Positions 59,281-64,000 of a stretch of 64,000 nucleotides of DNA are shown here, piece by piece. Source of the DNA: Ostreococcus mediterraneus (taxonomy: Eukaryota; Chlorophyta; Mamiellophyceae; Mamiellales; Bathycoccaceae); NCBI GenBank assembly GCA_012295225.1, contig WMKK01000002.1, positions 919,949-983,948 of the forward strand, given 5' to 3'. Position 1 is the first letter of the stretch, and each line of letters begins with the position of its first letter. A program made the translations under genes and the position numbers. The notes beneath the pieces were generated by a model. It was not told where the DNA came from, made no database searches, and worked only from the letters and a program-made list of their open reading frames with translations.

Positions 59281-59485
59281 CCTCCTCGCCGCGGACTGCC
59301 GTCGTTAGTTTCTGGCTGGATTGTCGCCCCTCGAACACCACTGCGACAGGGCAGCGCACGATGTCGATGATGGGTGCACGTGGGCGAACACATCGTGCAC
59401 GCGCGAGAGACGCCACACCTAGACTCGCGGCGTGAGGAGGTAGACCGCCGCGCATATCGTCAAACACCTGTCGCGCATCTTACCG

Positions 59486-62400
59486 ATGATGCGCGGCGGC
59501 AACGACGGTGGCGACGACGACGACGACGGCGACGGCGACGATGCTCGAGCCAAGTCGTTACGTTTCAAACTCGAACTGATTTCTGCTCGAGCATTGCGCG
59601 CGCTCGAAGAGAAGGATGCTACGATTGTCAACTTACGTGCGGCGTTAGCAAAGTATGAGAATGTATCACACCTGTCTTCTGAGCGTGAGAATGACTCGCG
59701 TGGTGGCGGATGGTCGTCCAAAGCGTGGCGACAGTCAACAAGCGACAAGGAGAACCACGCCGTCGCAGTCCACTCTGAACGCAGCAGCAGACAACACAAA
59801 GCGCTCGAAAAGAGTCTGGAAGAGGAACGAGCACGAGTGATTGACTTGCGTCGACAGCTACGTGAGGCAAATCTTCACGCGAGTAAATTAGAAGAGTCGC
59901 ATGAAGCAGCGAGAAGGTTTGCGTTGGAGAACGAACATCACGCCGAGCGCTTGGGCGACGCCGTTAAACGTGTCTCAAGCGCGAGAGAAAATTTCTTAGA
60001 GCTGCGCGAATCGGCAACCATTGCTCTCCAACGTGATTTGTCTGCGCAAGTCTCCAAACTCACTGCGCAGTCGCACCGCTTTCAAGAAGAGTGTGAGCAC
60101 TGGAAATCGAAGGTGTTTGCTTTAGAGGAGGCGTTAGAAATTACAAAACATCACGTCGATGCTCTCGACGCGGATGATGATGCCGCAGAAAGCTCTTCGG
60201 TACAGAATGAATTGAAGCGATTAAGGGTTAAACTCATAGAAACCCAGCTCGCGTTACAAGAGGCGTTAGATGATCGCGCATCAAAACGACTTGATGGCGG
60301 CACTGAGGCAAAGGCGCTGTCACGCGCGGGTGATTTTGACGCCGTCATTCGAGCAGTTAACGCACAACAAGAAGACATTCGAATAGTCACTACGATAGAA
60401 TCGAGGCTGAAGTCACTGCAGCTTGAGGTGAAGGAACTCAGAACGACGAACCGTGCGCAGGTCAATGATCTTGAGCGGTTAGAAAATTCACTACGCGAGC
60501 AACTTACATTGAATCGAGCCACTCTGGACGCTTCTGAAATTGCCGCCGACGCGGCTTCGAGAGAAAAGGCACGTTTGCAGAGTTTGCTCCGAGATCGCGA
60601 AGACGACATTCTGATTCTTCGCGACACCGTCGCCGCCCTCGAAAGCGACAGAGCGCCAAAGGATGAAGAATGGCGGCAGCGTGAGATTGGCAAGACGCGC
60701 GAAAAATGCTATGCGCTCGAAAGTGAAAACACCCGGCTCGAAAGTCAATGTGAAATTCTCACTGGTGAAGCTCTGCGATTGCGTCATGACCTGAGCGTTG
60801 AAACGGGACGTGCAGAAATGTTCGAACATATTAGTAACGCGTCAAAAGTTCGCGAAGAAATCTTAACTTCACAACTGGATATTAAAAGTGAAGAGTGCTG
60901 CTCTTATATGGAAGCTGAGTTGGCGTTACTCTATCGATTGGAAGAAGTAGAACATTCGCGCGCAGAGATCCAAGTCAAATTAGCTGCATGCGAAAAGTCA
61001 CTCCTTTTACAAGCCAAGCGCTTTGATGACGCTACGTCTCAAAAACTGGACGTCTTGAAACAGTCTATCATACAGAGCGTAAGCAATTCGTCGGCGCACG
61101 TTGATAGATCAGCGAGTTTCTGTCACAGTATTCGCTCGTGTTTACAAAATGGCGACGGCGCCAATGAACAAGTCATAGAAGCGGTGTTAGCGGCGCAGCG
61201 CACAATCGTTCGTCTTGAATGTGATGCGTTGAGCTACGAATCTGCATTTTCTTTAGCCATGAGGTACATCGGCAAGACGGAGCACCGTGCGAGCTCCATA
61301 AAAACTGCGTTTGATCACGTGTGTGCGATCCTGGCACTGTCTCAGACCTCACATGCGTCGCTCAAGTCAATAGCATTAGCATCACTTGAAGCGAGGTTGA
61401 CGGCGACGAGAGCTAGAAATACCAAACTGGTTGAACTATTATTGCGGGGCGAGTTACGAAGCTCTGGCGCACTCGATGCGCGCGACGTTGACGACGAATT
61501 ATTTGAACGGGATGAGGAAATTCGAGCCGCGCGGGCGCGCATAGAAGAACTCGAAGTCATGTCCAGTGAACTCATCGGCGCTCGAGAAGCGGCGGCGAGT
61601 GCGATGCAATCGATGTCAGTCGCTCGCGACAAGGCTAAAAAGGAATTGCTCGATGAACAGGATCGCGCGCGTGAACTTGGCGACACGATTTCACTCTTGA
61701 AGTCGGAAATCATTGGATTGAAAGAACAATCTGAGATGGAACGCAATGACGTCAAAGCGTTACGCCGCGCACTCGTGGTGAGCGAAGCAGAGGCAAACGC
61801 ACGATTCGAAATCGCAGAAGACAATGTTTTCAAGTTACAGCAACGCTACGATGATGTCGTTGAACAACTTGGTGTTGAACGCGAGCAATTACGAATGATG
61901 AGTGAAAAGCTTGTTGTTCATGGCGAAGAAGAATCGATGGAAATCAGGCATCAAGAAACGGCATTCGAGGATGCGCGAGTCGCAGCCGTCGTCGCCGCCG
62001 CTGCGCGTCAAGATGCTGAAGCAAGTAAGCTTGAGATTGAGAGACTACAAAAAGAACTCGCGCACCGTGAAGATCACTCATTCGTTCAAAGTGAATTAGA
62101 AAAATTGAGTGCGAGCATAGAGAACCGTTTTTCAGCGCATGCTTTGAAGTTGGATGAGATTGCACAGATGTACGACGTCAACGCGTGTACTGCACAAGCT
62201 TTTACAGATGTGATGACGGCGCGACTGTTAAATCTTGAAGCTGAAATTGCTGAGCAAAGGAAGCGTGAAGAAGAGTGGCTTTCGAGTTCTGTACCTAGTG
62301 CAGATGAGAAGAAAGCGCACGTCGAGCGGTGTCAGCGATATCGCGATATAATGCGCAGAATGCAAGACGAGCACGTCGCCGAGCGCGATCGGCTCCTTAT

Positions 62401-63160
62401 GAGAATCAAGGAAGCGGAATTCAATATTGCAGAGCTTTCAAAAGTTTACGAGAATAGCAGGCTCGGGTTGACACATGTGTCACCACCTGCGCCTGTACCG
62501 CAAGAGCACTCCGAAAAGCATGAGATTCAAGGCGAAGAACCATCCCACGGCGGCAATCTGCGTGAACTAGAAGACGCCAAGGCTCAACTGGTTGCGGAAA
62601 AAGCGCGCAGGCGTCGGGAAATCGCGCGTCATGAAGACGAGCTAGAAAAACTCAGAGAATCCGTCGCGGCGTACGCCATTCCCGCTTTGGCTCTTGCTGA
62701 TGCAGTGCGCCTGCTATCTGTGCTCTTTGTACGAGTCAGTGCAGCCGCCATAGCGCATGAGACGCGTTCATCATCATCAGAGTCGTTTACGCAAAATGCG
62801 CACTCGCGAAACACCACAACTGATGTGGCAAATATCGTCGGCCTGTCAGTCGATGATTTAAACACAGTGTTTGAAGTAGAGAATGTGCAGCGTGACGAAG
62901 GAGGATCATCCAGCGCTGAAGACGTGGTAACGGCTTTGAGCATGAAACCTTCGCCATCGAATGTGCATGCGGCGATTGCTTGGTGCGAGCGGCGAGTCGA
63001 CAGCTTGAGTGCGACACTCAAGTCTGCAGAAATGTGGCGTGGCGACGCGCTCGAAGCTGTCGTCGCGCTAGTTCAGAGTCAATCGATTTTCACGGAATCG
63101 ATTTTACGTCGGCACGAGGCGGTGGCTCGATGGCTAGAAGAGCTCGATTTATTATTGTAA
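59486..63160 (+). CDS. Long coiled-coil protein, unknown
   Basis: 1224 residues, almost all predicted coiled coil from about residue 20 to 1060. Heptad blocks include ERARVIDLRRQLREANLH, LKSLQLEVKELRTTNRAQV and ELGDTISLLKSEIIG. An acidic Asp run opens the protein, and the last 160 residues look globular (FVRVSAAAIAHETR, WCERRVDSLSATLKSAEMW). No motor, TACC, golgin GRIP or PACT motif is visible. Proteins of this shape tether membranes or organise microtubule bodies. Ostreococcus is known to lack flagella and to have a very small spindle, so this may serve a nuclear or Golgi scaffold, but that is speculation. Confidence 0.75.
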   Translation: MMRGGNDGGDDDDDGDGDDARAKSLRFKLELISARALRALEEKDATIVNLRAALAKYENVSHLSSERENDSRGGGWSSKAWRQSTSDKENHAVAVHSERSSRQHKALEKSLEEERARVIDLRRQLREANLHASKLEESHEAARRFALENEHHAERLGDAVKRVSSARENFLELRESATIALQRDLSAQVSKLTAQSHRFQEECEHWKSKVFALEEALEITKHHVDALDADDDAAESSSVQNELKRLRVKLIETQLALQEALDDRASKRLDGGTEAKALSRAGDFDAVIRAVNAQQEDIRIVTTIESRLKSLQLEVKELRTTNRAQVNDLERLENSLREQLTLNRATLDASEIAADAASREKARLQSLLRDREDDILILRDTVAALESDRAPKDEEWRQREIGKTREKCYALESENTRLESQCEILTGEALRLRHDLSVETGRAEMFEHISNASKVREEILTSQLDIKSEECCSYMEAELALLYRLEEVEHSRAEIQVKLAACEKSLLLQAKRFDDATSQKLDVLKQSIIQSVSNSSAHVDRSASFCHSIRSCLQNGDGANEQVIEAVLAAQRTIVRLECDALSYESAFSLAMRYIGKTEHRASSIKTAFDHVCAILALSQTSHASLKSIALASLEARLTATRARNTKLVELLLRGELRSSGALDARDVDDELFERDEEIRAARARIEELEVMSSELIGAREAAASAMQSMSVARDKAKKELLDEQDRARELGDTISLLKSEIIGLKEQSEMERNDVKALRRALVVSEAEANARFEIAEDNVFKLQQRYDDVVEQLGVEREQLRMMSEKLVVHGEEESMEIRHQETAFEDARVAAVVAAAARQDAEASKLEIERLQKELAHREDHSFVQSELEKLSASIENRFSAHALKLDEIAQMYDVNACTAQAFTDVMTARLLNLEAEIAEQRKREEEWLSSSVPSADEKKAHVERCQRYRDIMRRMQDEHVAERDRLLMRIKEAEFNIAELSKVYENSRLGLTHVSPPAPVPQEHSEKHEIQGEEPSHGGNLRELEDAKAQLVAEKARRRREIARHEDELEKLRESVAAYAIPALALADAVRLLSVLFVRVSAAAIAHETRSSSSESFTQNAHSRNTTTDVANIVGLSVDDLNTVFEVENVQRDEGGSSSAEDVVTALSMKPSPSNVHAAIAWCERRVDSLSATLKSAEMWRGDALEAVVALVQSQSIFTESILRRHEAVARWLEELDLLL

Positions 63161-63444
63161 TATGTATGTACGTTTCGCGTGACATCGCGCTCGGGGACGA
63201 TTCCCGTGGCGCAGCAATCGGTGCACGTAGTTTTGAATAGAATCCTACCGGGGTACCGCCCTCTGTATCATTCAAATGCAACTTTCCCACTTTCTGCAAA
63301 GCTATGCGCGCTTCGACGCGAGCTTTTGCTATTGAGTTCCCATAGGATGGATAACGCAGAAGGTGAAACACACGCCAGTGATTCCCTGCTGTAATTCGTT
63401 CCGTCTTTGCGCCCGCACTCGCGCGCCTCGCGTTCAATGTTCGC
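63161..63444. other. Intergenic region holding a gene-fragment copy
   Basis: 284 bp between the coiled-coil gene and UreF. The main feature is the minus-strand fragment of the SAP30BP-like 3' end listed next. The rest shows no gene. Confidence 0.6.
63262..63334 (-). pseudogene. Fragment copy of the 3' end of the SAP30BP-like gene
   Basis: The minus strand of this stretch matches 55434-55491 of the SAP30BP-like gene over about 58 bp with three differences, coding IAKARVEARIALQK(A/V)GKLH in both copies. Two of the three differences are C/T changes. The match fades just past the source stop codon, with a weak continuation (TGATA, AGAGGGC) into the 3' untranslated region. It stops abruptly at CAAT on the other side. 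In the fragment the original stop codon is lost. This is a recent partial duplication, lying about 8 kb from its source. Confidence 0.75.
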
Positions 63445-64000
63445 ATGGAAACCTTCGTTTTAATCGACCCGTTGTTACCCACGGGCTCGTTCGCGCACTC
63501 GCTCGGGCTCGAGCCCGCGCGAATCGCGCGCGCGGTCGAGACACTGGATGAGACGTCTCACGAAGCCTCGCGCGCGGTAGAGACGTTCGCGCGCGAGTGC
63601 GCGCAGAGCGCGATCGACGCTCAACTCCCGTTCGCACTCGCTGCGCACGCGTTCGCGTTGCGAGCGAACGCAAAACACGCGCGCGAGGGAGACGACGACG
63701 ACGCGACGACGCGCGCGTGGCGTGCGGCGAATGCCGAGTGCGGTGCGCTGTGCGCATCGAACGCCGTGCAACGACGCGCGAGCGCGAGTACGGGCGCAGC
63801 TCTATTACGAGCGTCGATCGTAGCGTTCGGCGAGGAGCGAAGTTGGTACTTGAGGGTGATTAAAAGAACGCTGCGACGACCGCCGCCGCTCGGCTTGGGC
63901 GAGGCGCACCACGCGTGCGTCTTCGGCGCTGTGAGCGCGATCGCGAATTTAGAAGCCGACGCGTGCGCGCGGGCGTACGTTTACTGCATCATGCGCGACG
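63445..64000 (+). CDS. ureF: Urease accessory protein UreF, 5' part (runs off right edge)
   Basis: An open frame of 185 codons from the ATG at 63445 to the window edge. The UreF signature is at the start: LLPTGSFAHSLGLE. The helical body follows with ECAQSAIDAQLPFALAAHAFAL, ANAVQRRASASTGAALLR and GEAHHACVFGAVSAIA, which match the family helices. UreF works with UreD/UreH and UreG to load nickel into urease, so a urease is expected elsewhere in the genome. The spacing to the coiled-coil gene is 284 bp. The C-terminus is outside the window. Confidence 0.9.
   Translation, partial: METFVLIDPLLPTGSFAHSLGLEPARIARAVETLDETSHEASRAVETFARECAQSAIDAQLPFALAAHAFALRANAKHAREGDDDDATTRAWRAANAECGALCASNAVQRRASASTGAALLRASIVAFGEERSWYLRVIKRTLRRPPPLGLGEAHHACVFGAVSAIANLEADACARAYVYCIMRD

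Noticed and set aside
63090-63482. A 130-codon minus-strand frame near UreF
   Set aside because: Only a short stretch resembles a protein, and that is the copied 3' end of the SAP30BP-like gene; the rest overlaps the UreF start and coiled-coil end.
1-64000. tRNA, rRNA or other structural RNA genes
   Set aside because: No B-box-like GGTTCGANTCC stem, rRNA block or snRNA motif was found by eye in the gaps; a covariance-model scan would be decisive.

Overview
The window looks like nuclear DNA of a very small, gene-dense green alga of the Mamiellophyceae, most likely Ostreococcus or a close relative. Four things point there. The DNA is GC- and CpG-rich, with many GAC/GTC triplet runs. About 36 genes fit in 64 kb with gaps mostly of 60-250 bp, usually in divergent or convergent pairs. 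Introns are few: four were recognised, each near the 5' end, with GT-AG borders and CTRAC branch sites. The protein set is plant-like, with chloroplast transit peptides, thylakoid signals, PHD-containing ORC1, DNMT5, SPX and plant TCP11. Genus is inferred from this style, not from a database match.

Layout. 1-10 kb: a partial unknown gene, a DUF1295 membrane reductase, two secreted single-pass surface proteins (one with FN3-like and proline-rich parts, one a RING-H2 ligase), a CAMK-like kinase, a serine hydrolase, a membrane protein and a membrane-anchored methyltransferase. 10-25 kb: a TMEM33-like protein, the thylakoid-lumen protease CtpA, a small membrane protein, an APE2-type nuclease, ORC1, a complete tyrosine recombinase with a transit-like leader, ataxin-2, PrmA and a TPR protein. 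25-41 kb: an AT-richer block full of inverted repeats, a spliced DDX3/Ded1 helicase, a spliced SPX protein, a spliced TCP11 protein, a tiny TOM7, a chloroplast membrane protein, an HBS1-like GTPase, a METTL-type methyltransferase, an 89-residue protein and a DUF4336 plastid protein. 41-64 kb: the 2304-residue DNMT5 DNA methyltransferase/SNF2 fusion, a coiled-coil protein, an egghead-like glycosyltransferase, an isochorismatase-type hydrolase with a duplicated leader, an OB/CCCH/methyltransferase protein, a SAP30BP/HCNGP-like protein, a SAC-like protein, a long coiled-coil protein and the start of UreF.

The genes do not form operons. They are housekeeping genes of replication and repair (ORC1, APE2), chromatin (DNMT5), RNA and translation (helicase, ataxin-2, HBS1, PrmA), plastid upkeep (CtpA, DUF4336) and nutrient handling (SPX, UreF). 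The items most worth a second look are the tyrosine recombinase beside ORC1, DNMT5 with its altered ATPase motifs, the SAC-like protein without a visible phosphatase motif, the OB-CCCH-methyltransferase fusion, and a copy of the 3' end of the SAP30BP-like gene lying 8 kb away beside UreF.
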